Assembly (NCBI GenBank): GCA_020849795.1
Contig: JADZFR010000004.1
Span: 1 to 64,000, forward strand
Source: Planctomycetota bacterium
GTDB taxonomy: Bacteria > Planctomycetota > UBA8742 > UBA2392
DNA length: 64,000 nt
Reading direction: 5' to 3'
Within the stretch, counting starts at the first letter, position 1. Each line of letters begins with the position of its first letter. The notes beneath the pieces were generated by a model that ran no database searches, was not told where the DNA came from, and was given only the letters and a program-made list of their open reading frames with translations. A program made the translations under genes and the position numbers. Of the stretch, positions 55,513 through 63,578 are shown one piece after another.

Positions 55513-56681
55513 TGCGGCCTGAACTGTTTGAGCGACGCGAGATACGCGTCAAAGTTGCGCCTGGCTTCGACCATGCTGTCGCCGCCGGTCTTTTCCAGCA
55601 GCGCTTGCGCCAGCACAATCGCCACGGCGCACTCGGCGACAATTGCGGCGGCCGGCACGGCGCAGGTGTCACTGCGCTCGGTGCTGGCCTGCGTGGCCTG
55701 GCCTGTTGACACGTCAACGGTCGGCAGCGGGTTCATCAGCGTGCTGATCGGTTTCATGTGCACGCGGCACACCAGTGGCTCACCGTTGCTTACGCCGCCC
55801 TCAAGGCCGCCGGCGTTGTTGCTGCCGCGCGTGTAGGGGCTGCGGCCCAAGCCGGGTGGCATCGGCAGCACCGGGTCGTGCACCTGGCTGCCGTGCCGCA
55901 TGGCCGCTTCCGCCCCCAGGCCGATCTCGACTGCCTTCATCGCCTGGATGCTCATCAGCGCCTGTCCAAGCCGCCCGTCGAGTTTGCTGTCCCAGTGGTT
56001 GTGGCTGCCCAGGCCCGGCGGCAGGTTCAGCGCGACGACCTCAATCACGCCGCCAAGCGTGTCGCCGGCGGCCTTGGCGCTGTCGATGGCGGCCTTAAGC
56101 GCGGCATCGTGGGCGCGGTCCAGCGTGCCGAACTCGCCGGCGTCGCGGGCCGCGCGCGCGGCGTCGGGCCCCCGAAAGATGCTGGTGTAGCCTTTGCCCA
56201 TCGCCTGGTCGGCGACCACTTCGCCAATGCTCAACACGCGCGCCACGACCTCGATGCCGAATTCGCGCAGCAGGCCCTGGCACGCGGCACCCGCCATCAC
56301 GCGCGCCGCGGTTTCACGGGCCGATGCCCGCTCAAGCACATCACGCGCATTGCGCGAACCGATTTTCAGCACACCCGCCAGATCCACGTGGCCCGGCCGC
56401 ACGTTGGACAGGTCGGGCGCCTTGTCCAGCCGCGAATCCTTGTTGTAAATCAAGAGCGTCAACGGGCTGCCGATCGTCACGCCGCGCCGCAGGCCGCTGA
56501 GCACCGTGACTTCGTCGCGCTCGACGTTCTGGCGCCCGCCGCGCCCGTAGCCGCCCTGGCGGCGCTTCAGCTGCGCGTTGATCCAGTCAACGTCCAGCGC
56601 GTGCCCGAAGGGCAAACCAGACAGCGTGGCAATCACGGCTGGGCCGTGCGATTCGCCTGCGGTAGAAAACGAAAGTGCCAT
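55509..56681 (-). CDS. aroC: Chorismate synthase
   Basis: AroC converts EPSP to chorismate, the last step of the shikimate pathway, with reduced FMN as cofactor. The 390-residue protein begins MALSFSTAGESHGPAVIATL, containing the GESHG signature. Other motifs are RRQGGYGRGGRQ, SRNARDVLERASARETAAR and RHGSQVHDPVL. The length is normal. I chose the ATG at 56681 because the FMN-binding fold starts there; 21 upstream codons are unlike coding sequence. No ribosome site is visible. The product feeds the TrpG/PabA-dependent pathways represented at 5700-6269. Confidence 0.96.
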   Translation of the reverse strand: MALSFSTAGESHGPAVIATLSGLPFGHALDVDWINAQLKRRQGGYGRGGRQNVERDEVTVLSGLRRGVTIGSPLTLLIYNKDSRLDKAPDLSNVRPGHVDLAGVLKIGSRNARDVLERASARETAARVMAGAACQGLLREFGIEVVARVLSIGEVVADQAMGKGYTSIFRGPDAARAARDAGEFGTLDRAHDAALKAAIDSAKAAGDTLGGVIEVVALNLPPGLGSHNHWDSKLDGRLGQALMSIQAMKAVEIGLGAEAAMRHGSQVHDPVLPMPPGLGRSPYTRGSNNAGGLEGGVSNGEPLVCRVHMKPISTLMNPLPTVDVSTGQATQASTERSDTCAVPAAAIVAECAVAIVLAQALLEKTGGDSMVEARRNFDAYLASLKQFRPQ

Positions 56682-56720
56682 ATGCGCGCCCGTTGAACAG
56701 CAAGTTACCAATAACCAATC

Positions 56721-56766
56721 ACCCGTCACCCATGCAACCGGCACGCACGGGCTGCGGGTGATGGGT
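56721..56766. repeat. Imperfect inverted repeat upstream of aroC
   Basis: ACCCGTCACCC (56721-56731) and GGGTGATGGGT (56756-56766) pair over 11 positions with one mismatch around a 24-nt loop, in the gap between aroC and the nitroreductase gene. It may be a terminator of the upstream gene or a repetitive-element remnant. An adjacent TTACCAATAACCAATCACC word suggests simple-sequence origin. Confidence 0.4.
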
Positions 56767-56784
56767 CAATCGCTGATCGCCAAC

Positions 56785-57411
56785 TCAGGGTTCAAACGGC
56801 AACTGTGCCTTGAAAGGCGCCAGCCGGCCTTCTCCGTCCACGACGTGGACTTTCGCCGCCGGGCCAAGCCGCGGGCGCGGCTTCAACTGTTCGTTGGGCA
56901 GGCCGTGGCCGACGGGCAGCACGGCCTGGCAACTCCAGGCTTCGTCCACGCCGAGCAGCTTGTTGAACTCTTTGCCGACGCTGGGCGTGTAGGTCAACGA
57001 GTGCAGGCCCTCGTACTCGAGCGCCGTGATGAAGTTGGCGATGCTGAGCCACACGCTTTGCAGCCAGAACGGCTTGTCGCGCCGCCCGAACACCGCCACC
57101 AGCAGCGGCGCGACATCGGCGAACTCTTTGACCGGCGTGATTTCGTGGTCGGCAAAAAACTGCCGCAGCCACTCGGGGCTGCGTTCATGAAACTCGCGGT
57201 CGGCGCGTTCGCACAGCTCGCGCACGGCGTGGCGCACCGACCCGCGCTCGATCAGCACGTATTCCCACGGCTGGGCGTTGGCGCCTGAGGGGGCGCGCAT
57301 GGCGGCTTGCAGCGCGCGTTCCAGGGCGGCCGGGTCAATCGGCGCGTCGGTAAACGTGCGACGCGAGCGCCGCCGGCGCAGCACAGCATGAAAGTCTGCC
57401 GGGTCCGGCAT
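56785..57411 (-). CDS. Nitroreductase-family FMN protein
   Basis: A 208-residue flavoprotein that should reduce substrates with NAD(P)H through bound FMN. The family N-terminus is clear: LRRRRSRRTFTDAPIDPAAL binds the FMN phosphate, and APSGANAQPWEYVLI and a GLPNEQ segment close the cofactor site. The physiological substrate cannot be predicted; nitroreductase, dehalogenase and other activities share this fold. It starts 3 nt after the OmpH-like gene and is probably co-transcribed with it. Confidence 0.9.
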   Translation of the reverse strand: MPDPADFHAVLRRRRSRRTFTDAPIDPAALERALQAAMRAPSGANAQPWEYVLIERGSVRHAVRELCERADREFHERSPEWLRQFFADHEITPVKEFADVAPLLVAVFGRRDKPFWLQSVWLSIANFITALEYEGLHSLTYTPSVGKEFNKLLGVDEAWSCQAVLPVGHGLPNEQLKPRPRLGPAAKVHVVDGEGRLAPFKAQLPFEP

Positions 57412-57414
57412 CGG

Positions 57415-58065
57415 CTATTTCACCAGCTGAATGATGGCTTCGGTGATGTCGATGACGTACGGGTTGTTCTTGGTCACGGTGCCGGGCGCGAACAGCACAG
57501 GCTTGTTGATCAGGGTCTGCGCGTAGGCACCGCCGGCAAAGAAGTCGCTGTCGCCGGCATCCACGGTGTAGTCCTGGACCACGACGTCATACTTCTGCAG
57601 CTTGGCGAAGTTTTCGATCACCACCATCACCTCGACTAGCACCGCCTTCTGGTACTGCGCCAGCAGCGAGCTCAGGTAGACTTCCTGCTGCTTCTTCATG
57701 ATGTCGAGCACTTCTTTCAGCGTCTGCTGCTCAACCTGCAGCGGGGTGATTTCTTCCTGGCCGCGGTTTTCAAGGCGCGCGCGCTGCACTTCCATGGCCT
57801 TGTTGCGATAGGCGGACTCGGCCTTGCTGCGCTCAACTTCAAGTTCGCGCTGCACTTCGTCCCAGTTGCCTTTCAACTCGCGGAACTTCTTGGATTGACG
57901 TGAAGCCTCTTCCAGGTTCACCAGCGCGATCCGAATGCCGTCCGGCGCGCGCGCGACCTGTGCCGATACCGGCTGCGGCTGCGACTGTTGAAACAGGAAG
58001 GCGCCGCCAAAACCGGCACCGACGGCGCTGGCAAGCAGCACCGCGAACACGATCAACTTGTGCAT
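57415..58065 (-). CDS. OmpH/Skp-like periplasmic protein
   Basis: A 216-residue exported protein with a signal sequence or anchor (LIVFAVLLASAVGAGFGGAF), a strand IRIALVNLEEASRQSKKF typical of OmpH/Skp, and a long coiled coil (residues 60-140, ELKGNWDEVQRELEVERSKA). The C-terminal strand region includes YDVVVQDYTVDA. Skp holds unfolded outer-membrane proteins in the periplasm as a trimer. At 216 residues this is longer than E. coli Skp. It is followed by the nitroreductase with a 3-nt gap. It supports a diderm envelope. Confidence 0.87.
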   Translation of the reverse strand: MHKLIVFAVLLASAVGAGFGGAFLFQQSQPQPVSAQVARAPDGIRIALVNLEEASRQSKKFRELKGNWDEVQRELEVERSKAESAYRNKAMEVQRARLENRGQEEITPLQVEQQTLKEVLDIMKKQQEVYLSSLLAQYQKAVLVEVMVVIENFAKLQKYDVVVQDYTVDAGDSDFFAGGAYAQTLINKPVLFAPGTVTKNNPYVIDITEAIIQLVK

Positions 58066-58180
58066 GAATAGTCCTCAAGGGTCAAATGCAGGCCCGGGAC
58101 CATCAAACCGCAAATGCACTTGGCGTCAAGCCCGCATTTGGCGCGGTTTGCTAGTGGACACTATGCCGGGGCGCAGACCG

Positions 58181-58558
58181 CTACTCGGATTCGGGCTTCA
58201 GTTCGGCGACCTGCTTGTACGCGTAGCCGGCATTCTTCACGGCTTTGGCAACCACGTTCTTCACCAGCAACTGGTCCGGCTTCACGGCCAGAAACAGCAC
58301 GCCCTTCTTGTCGGCCTTGACGGTTACGCCGGTTACGCCATCCAGCTTCTTCAGTTCGGCACTCAACGCCTTGACCGCCTCGTCCCAGTCGTTGTCGCCC
58401 AGCTCAATCGTGACCTGCCAGGTCTTGTCGGCTTTCTTTTCGATCTCGGGGCCGGTGACACGCACCGGCGGGTTGCGCGGGCCTCAGAACTCTCAGGCAA
58501 AGCCGGGCTGGGCTGCAATCGCAGCCAGGATAAGCAGGGCAGGAAGAATGCGACGCAT
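58181..58558 (-). pseudogene. Disrupted small secreted protein with HMA-like fold
   Basis: The ATG at 58558, with GGAG 6 nt upstream, begins a clean signal peptide (MRRILPALLILAAIAAQPGF-A) that stops at TGA; a second TGA follows three codons later. From codon 32 the same frame is open for 94 more residues: TWQVTIELGDNDWDEAVKAL, VTGVTVKADKKGVLFLAVKP and VVAKAVKNAGYAYKQV. This is a beta-alpha-beta-beta-alpha-beta pattern like heavy-metal-associated domains, without the CxxC. Between the two parts the next frame reads ESSEARA, so two compensating indels about 25 nt apart explain the break. Sequencing error is possible. If not real, a GTG at 58465 would give a cytoplasmic 94-residue protein. Confidence 0.6.
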
Positions 58559-58708
58559 GGGCGGCTCCGGTTTACTGACAGGATTGTGACGCATTTCGGC
58601 ATAGAACGGTTCCCGCACGTTGCGCCTTTGCTCTCAAAATGCCTAGAATCCAGTCTGACTGCTGTTTCTGATCGCGCGCGCTAAGCCAGACGAAAGCCGA
58701 TACAACGC

Positions 58709-60811
58709 ATGGCATCGGATGTGACGGCCGAATCATTCTCCAGCCGCAAGGTGTGCCTTGCCCGCGCCCGCGAGCATTTGGGCAACCGGGCCTACAAGTC
58801 GGCCCGCAACACGCTTTCGCGCGGCGTGCGCCAGTGGCCCGACCTGGATGCTGACTCGGACTACCGCACCATCCTGGGCCAGGTGGCCTGGCGCTGCCAC
58901 TGCCTGCGCGAAGCCAAGCGCCACCTGACCATCGCCACCCGCGACCCGGACAGCCACGTGGAAGCCAGGTTTCTGCTGGGGCGCGTGCTGCTGGACATGG
59001 GGTACGTCGAGCGCTCGATTGAAGTGCTGGGTGCCATCCTGCGCGACCCGGACCAGCTTGTGCCCTATCGCGTGCACGCGGGCGGGGCGCTCAGCGTCGC
59101 GTACTCGGCGCTGGGCCTGAACAAGAGCAGCCAGGACGCGCTGGAAGAGGCGGCAAAGTTCGGTTTGATCAGCGCGCAACTTCTGGCCGACGAGGGCTTC
59201 CGGCTGTTGCGCATCGGGGCGTACCCCGAGGCCGAGGTGCAGCTTGCCAAGGGCCTGCAGGTCGACAGCACGTGCGAGGATGCCTTCTACCGGCTGAGTA
59301 ATGCGCTGTTCATCCAAAGCAAGACCGAGCCTGCGATGGAAGTGCTTGCCTATGGCATTGAGCAATCGCCCGAGTTTCCGCCGTTCTATCGCCTGATGAG
59401 CGAAATCTACACCTCGCGCGACCAGCACAAAGAGGCGGCGGCTTTCCTCAAGCGCGCGCTCGAGATTTCGCCCGAGGCCGACGACGCCGACATGCTGCAG
59501 TTCATGCTCGCAAACGCCCTGCAACGCGCGGGCCGCGCCGAAGGTACGCTGATGACCTTTCGCGACCTGCTTGAGCAACACCCGCGCACGCGCCTCAAGC
59601 GCACGGTGCTGACGCGCGTCAAGTCGCTGGAAAAGCGCGGCACTGCCAAGCCGGTTCGCCTGAAAGGGTTCCCGCGCAAGCTTCAAAAACGCAGTTATTG
59701 CGCGCCCAACACGCTGGCCAACGTGCTGTCGCATTGCGGCGTGGCGACCACACAAGATGAAGTCGCCGCCCGCGTGATGCGCGGCGCCGGCTCGCGCTGG
59801 CCCGAGATGTTCGATTACCTGAAAGAGATTGACGGCGTGGCGGCCCGCGGCTTCTTCGGCAGCATTGAGCTGATCAAGCGCTGCGTTGACAGCAAGCTGC
59901 CCGTGATCACGACCGAGTACTACGGCATGTCGGGGCACGCCATCGCCATCATCGGCTATGACGACGCCGCCGAGCTGCTGATCGCGCAGGACCCGCGCTT
60001 CTTTGAGCCTGTGGAAATCCCGTACGCCGAGTTTGAAATGTCGTCGCTGCACGACGATGGCCTTTGCATCGCCGTGGCTGCCGCGGCCGACAAGAAGCGC
60101 CTGCCAAGCCAGAGCGGCGACGAAGAACGCGTGCTGCGCAGCTACCTTGACCTGCTGCGAAAGCGCGCCGACGGCGACGATGAGGGTGCCATGCGGGCCG
60201 CGCTGGAGCTGTCCAACGAGGCGCCGGAAAAACAGGCGCCAGTGCGCATCATGGCCGAGATCGCGCTGGAACGCCGCGCGACCAAAGAACTCAAGCGGCT
60301 GTGCGACGAAACGCTGCGCAAGTGGCCCGACTGCTTCTGGGCCCTGCGCCTGCGCGGCGATGCCCTGTGGATGGACGGCAACACCGCGTCAGCCCTGGAG
60401 CAATACCGCGCCGCGCGCCGCGTGGACCGGCGCGACGAAAGCCTGTCGTACGCGCTGGGCGAACTGCTGATCAGTACCGGCCGGCGCCGCCCCGGCCGCG
60501 CGCTGCTGTTGCAGGCCTTGGGCGAAAACCCGCGCTTTCACCGCGCGCGACTGCGCCTGGCCGAGAACCTGGCCGAAAGTGCCGAGCGCGAAGCCGCCAC
60601 CTTTCACGCCCGGCTGCTGGTCGAGTACGACCCCGACCACGGCGCGGCGCGCGAGTTGCTCTCCAAGCTGGCGGGCAACACCGCGGTGCGCACGTTGTCA
60701 GAGGGCGCCAAGCGGGTGGCCGAAGAAGTGGCCCAGCGTCAGTCGAAAGCCGCAGAGCCGGATGACGACCCGATCGGCGACGGCATCGAAGTAGACCTCG
60801 ACGACCTTTAG
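58709..60811 (+). CDS. C39-like cysteine peptidase domain between two TPR arrays
   Basis: A 700-residue cytoplasmic protein. Residues 20-310 are TPR-like helices (YLRTILGQVAWRCHC-type; HKEAAAFLKRALEISPEADD). Residues 320-470 form a papain-like C39_2 domain with Cys331 in KRSYCAPNTLANVLSH, His410 in MSGHAIAIIGYDD and Asp428 in IAQDPRFF, a complete catalytic set. TPRs resume (residues 490-650). The tail is acidic (DPIGDGIEVDLDDL). C39 domains usually cut bacteriocin leaders at double-Gly sites within ABC exporters; this one has no membrane or ABC domain. Its substrate is probably held by the TPRs. Confidence 0.87.
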   Translation: MASDVTAESFSSRKVCLARAREHLGNRAYKSARNTLSRGVRQWPDLDADSDYRTILGQVAWRCHCLREAKRHLTIATRDPDSHVEARFLLGRVLLDMGYVERSIEVLGAILRDPDQLVPYRVHAGGALSVAYSALGLNKSSQDALEEAAKFGLISAQLLADEGFRLLRIGAYPEAEVQLAKGLQVDSTCEDAFYRLSNALFIQSKTEPAMEVLAYGIEQSPEFPPFYRLMSEIYTSRDQHKEAAAFLKRALEISPEADDADMLQFMLANALQRAGRAEGTLMTFRDLLEQHPRTRLKRTVLTRVKSLEKRGTAKPVRLKGFPRKLQKRSYCAPNTLANVLSHCGVATTQDEVAARVMRGAGSRWPEMFDYLKEIDGVAARGFFGSIELIKRCVDSKLPVITTEYYGMSGHAIAIIGYDDAAELLIAQDPRFFEPVEIPYAEFEMSSLHDDGLCIAVAAAADKKRLPSQSGDEERVLRSYLDLLRKRADGDDEGAMRAALELSNEAPEKQAPVRIMAEIALERRATKELKRLCDETLRKWPDCFWALRLRGDALWMDGNTASALEQYRAARRVDRRDESLSYALGELLISTGRRRPGRALLLQALGENPRFHRARLRLAENLAESAEREAATFHARLLVEYDPDHGAARELLSKLAGNTAVRTLSEGAKRVAEEVAQRQSKAAEPDDDPIGDGIEVDLDDL

Positions 60812-60902
60812 CGGCCTTGCCGTGTACCAACACACCCCGCGGGCGAATTCTTGTCGCACGTGCTTGTACGCTCTTCGTGTGGCTTCACTACAGGAGAGTG
60901 TC

Positions 60903-61529
60903 ATGAGCAAACGTGTGAAAGTTCGAAAGCTGCCAGCCGGCGTAAAGCTGGGGCATGTGCACATTGACCCGCACCACGCGCCCGCTGAAAGCGCCCACGG
61001 CCGCCTGGCTGCGGGCATCGCCGACATGCAGGAGCGCCAGCGCTACTTCAATGACTGCATGGAAAGCTTCGCCGAGTTCTACGGGCTGGCCGAGATCACC
61101 ATGGTCATTCACACCTATATGCGTCAGCTTGACGCGTACCAGCGCGAACTGGAACGGCGAGAACGGCTTGCCGACATGATGCAGCCGGTGAGCGAGCGCT
61201 GGGACATTTCGCCCAACGTGGCGCTACGCGCCGCGCGCGCCCTTGAGCAGGCGATTGCCCAGCGGGTTCGCATCAAGGTCGAATGTCGCGACGCGGCGTT
61301 GCGCGCCGTGCGCATCAAGTTCGACGCGCCGAAAACCCATGATACGGCGGTGACAGAAGAGTTCGTGCTGAAGGTTCCGCCCCGCATTGAGGACGACCCG
61401 CTGCCCAGGTCAACCAAGCCGGTGGCCCAGCCCGAGCCGCTGCTGACGCCCGAGGAAATGGCCGAAGTCTGCGAGATGTTGAAACCGCAGGTCGCCGCCA
61501 ACGAGCGAGTACCTGCGGCGGCAACCTAG
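60903..61529 (+). CDS. Uncharacterised 208-residue helical protein
   Basis: I do not recognise this protein. It has no signal peptide and begins SKRVKVRKLPAGVKLGHVHI. The middle is helical (AEITMVIHTYMRQLDAYQRELERRERLADM) in two segments: AEITMVIHTYMRQLDAYQRE and ELERRERLADMMQPVSE. Residues 140-170 look like a short beta hairpin (VRIKFDAPKTHDTAVTEE). A Pro-rich linker and a C-terminal helix (TPEEMAEVCEMLKPQVAAN) end it. AGGAG 7 nt upstream decides the ATG at 60903. It follows the TPR-C39 gene on the same strand by 91 nt, so they may be co-transcribed, and it could be a partner or substrate. Confidence 0.7.
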   Translation: MSKRVKVRKLPAGVKLGHVHIDPHHAPAESAHGRLAAGIADMQERQRYFNDCMESFAEFYGLAEITMVIHTYMRQLDAYQRELERRERLADMMQPVSERWDISPNVALRAARALEQAIAQRVRIKVECRDAALRAVRIKFDAPKTHDTAVTEEFVLKVPPRIEDDPLPRSTKPVAQPEPLLTPEEMAEVCEMLKPQVAANERVPAAAT

Positions 61530-61537
61530 GCGCCTAG
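61526..61537. other. Palindrome carrying both convergent stop codons
   Basis: The perfect 12-bp palindrome CTAGGCGCCTAG contains the TAG stop of the plus-strand gene (61527-61529) and, on the other strand, the TAG stop of the esterase gene (61534-61536). Confidence 0.8.
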
Positions 61538-63207
61538 AACTCGTCTTCTTCTTCGCCGGGTTTGGGCTTGGTGGGTGCCTTTACGCCCAGCGCCGCGGCG
61601 ACGTCGATTTCGAGCTCGCAGATGAAGGGCCGAGTACGGTCGCCGCTTTCTTCATACTGGCGCAGGATGAACTCGCTGCTGGGTGCCAGGTCTGCAAAGG
61701 CCAGCTCTTTCACGCCGGTACTGCCGGCCAGTGACACGATCAGCTTGCCATTGAGCAGCATGTCGGGATGAATCTTGAGGGTCAGCTTTTTGGCATTGCG
61801 GACCTTGATGCTGATCTTGCCCGGCTCGTAGCTGGCGATGACTCGCGCCGCCAGCACGTCGGGCTTTTCTTCCTGCTGCTGGGCCTTGGGAAACGCGCCC
61901 TTGAGCGTGAGTTCTTCTTTGCCGCGCTTGATGACGATGCTGACTTCGTCGCCCGGGGCCTTTTCGCCCAGTGCAGCCAGCAGGTCGTCAAACGTCTTGA
62001 TCTCGGTGTTGTCGAGCTTGGTGATCGCGTCGCCTTCTTTCAGGCCCAGTTGCTCGGCGGTGCTGCCCTTGACGATCATCTCGACCTTCGGCGGCGACGA
62101 GTCCGGCACCAGTTGCACGCCAAGCCTCACCCGCGCGCCGGGCATCTTGATTTCCGCGTTCGGGATGTCCGCGCCGGCCTTGCCGAAGTTGCTGATTTCG
62201 GTGATCCACAGCCACGCGCGGCGGCCGCGGTCGGTGCTGGTTGTGGTCCAGTCAATCGACTTGGGCAGCAGGTCGCGTTTCCAGTGCGGCCACAGTTCGT
62301 CAGCGAACAGTTTCAGTTCGTTCTTGATCACGGGGCTCACGGTGTGGCCGAGGTCGGGGTGTTCCGTGAAGCGGATGCTGGCGCCGGCGCTGTTGGCCTG
62401 TTCGTACAGCGGCTTGGTGATGCGCGTTGGGTACAGCGGGTCTTTGCCGCCGTTGAAAGCATAGATGTTGCTGCCCTTCAGGTTTTCGAGAAACACCGGC
62501 TGGCCGTCGGCGGTCGGCACCAGCGGGTGGCCGATCATCGGGAAGTAGCCGGCAAAGGTGTCCGGCATACGGTAGGCAAACCCGAAGCTGCCGCTGCCGC
62601 CATCGGACAAGCCGCTGACCAGCACCTTGTTCTCGTCGATGTTCACGCGGCGTTTGACCTCGTGCACGAAGTGCAGCACGTTGCGCTGGCCGTCGGTCCA
62701 CCACCATGCGGCGGCTTCGTGTGTTTCGGGCACTCCGGCCGAGGCGCCGACAATCACGGTCTGGTCGCGCAGGGCCACGGGCAGCGACTCGACAAACAGG
62801 CTGGCCATGGATTCGCCGGGCGAGCCGTCCTCGGCTTCGAGCGGGGTGCCGGTGACGCCGCCGTGCAGGGCGACGATCAGGTTGTACGACTTGGCGGGAT
62901 CGTACGTTTCCGGCAGCCAGACCCAGTAGGGGCGGTTGTAGCCATCGGGGCATATGGTGGTCATGCGCAGCATGCCGGTGCGGGCGGGTTTTTCGAACTT
63001 GAGCCCGGCAATGGCAGCTTGCAGGTCGGCGGGCGGCTGCTGCACAAGCTGCGCGCGCAGCTTGACCCTGGCGTCGACATCAGCCTTGAGGTAGCGGGCG
63101 AGCAGGTCGGCAGTGTCAACTTTTCTGGCATCCGGTGGAACGTCCTGTGCCACATTGGCACACGCGACGAAGGCAAGCAGAAGCAGGGCGGGGAGTGTCG
63201 TCTTCAT
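61534..63207 (-). CDS. Esterase-PDZ lipoprotein
   Basis: A 557-residue exported protein. The leader ends in FVAC-AN, a plausible lipobox. Residues 80-300 are an alpha/beta-hydrolase of the poly(3-hydroxybutyrate) depolymerase/feruloyl-esterase type: the oxyanion region LIVALHGGVTG, the nucleophile Ser in KVLVSGLSDGGSGSFG, and a His in HPDLGHTVSP. A PDZ domain follows near residues 370-440 (GSTAEQLGLKEGDAITKLDN, TFDDLLAALG). A C-terminal beta segment and an acidic PKPGEEEDEF end it. PDZ domains usually bind C-terminal peptides, so the enzyme may be docked to a partner. GGAG 8 nt upstream decides the ATG at 63207. Confidence 0.86.
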   Translation of the reverse strand: MKTTLPALLLLAFVACANVAQDVPPDARKVDTADLLARYLKADVDARVKLRAQLVQQPPADLQAAIAGLKFEKPARTGMLRMTTICPDGYNRPYWVWLPETYDPAKSYNLIVALHGGVTGTPLEAEDGSPGESMASLFVESLPVALRDQTVIVGASAGVPETHEAAAWWWTDGQRNVLHFVHEVKRRVNIDENKVLVSGLSDGGSGSFGFAYRMPDTFAGYFPMIGHPLVPTADGQPVFLENLKGSNIYAFNGGKDPLYPTRITKPLYEQANSAGASIRFTEHPDLGHTVSPVIKNELKLFADELWPHWKRDLLPKSIDWTTTSTDRGRRAWLWITEISNFGKAGADIPNAEIKMPGARVRLGVQLVPDSSPPKVEMIVKGSTAEQLGLKEGDAITKLDNTEIKTFDDLLAALGEKAPGDEVSIVIKRGKEELTLKGAFPKAQQQEEKPDVLAARVIASYEPGKISIKVRNAKKLTLKIHPDMLLNGKLIVSLAGSTGVKELAFADLAPSSEFILRQYEESGDRTRPFICELEIDVAAALGVKAPTKPKPGEEEDEF

Positions 63208-63280
63208 TTCCAGAACTCCAGTTTCGAAGCGGTGAGGCTGAATGTCGCCCGCAAAGCGGGTTTGCATGGTGCGGCAAGTG

Positions 63281-63347
63281 TTGGCGCGGCGACTGCTCTT
63301 GTCGCGTCAAGAGTTTGGCACGGCGATTGCTCTTGCCACGTCAAGAG
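63281..63347. repeat. Two tandem 33-bp repeats, each with a small hairpin
   Basis: 63281-63313 and 63315-63347 match at 29 of 33 positions with a period of 34. Each holds CTCTTG and CAAGAG as 6-bp arms around a 6-nt loop. Two of the four differences fall in the loop, so both stems are intact. The 371-nt region 63208-63578 between the esterase and sigma genes holds nothing else that I recognise, apart from a possible GAAACTTT word about 50 nt before the sigma start. Confidence 0.7.
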
Positions 63348-63578
63348 TGACAACCGGTATGTCAGAAACCGGGGGTGGCGAGGCCAAGCGGTCTCGCCTG
63401 CTTTATCAGACGCTCAGTCTGCCCCGGACAGGCAGAAAATAAAGCGCCGAAAGTCGCTCGTAAACAGGTTTGCAGCCAAGAGATACATGCAATTCGGGAT
63501 TCCCGCACCCGAACAATGTCTGCGGGGACTGAAACTTTGGAGGACGGGCTAACCGTTGATCTCTGATTGGGGGGCGTC

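Noticed and set aside
58181-58465. Recoding of TGA as an amino acid in the small secreted protein
   Set aside because: TGA is a normal stop in many genes of this window (for example pstC and the amidase at 49243), and no selenocysteine-type context is visible; indels explain the break better.
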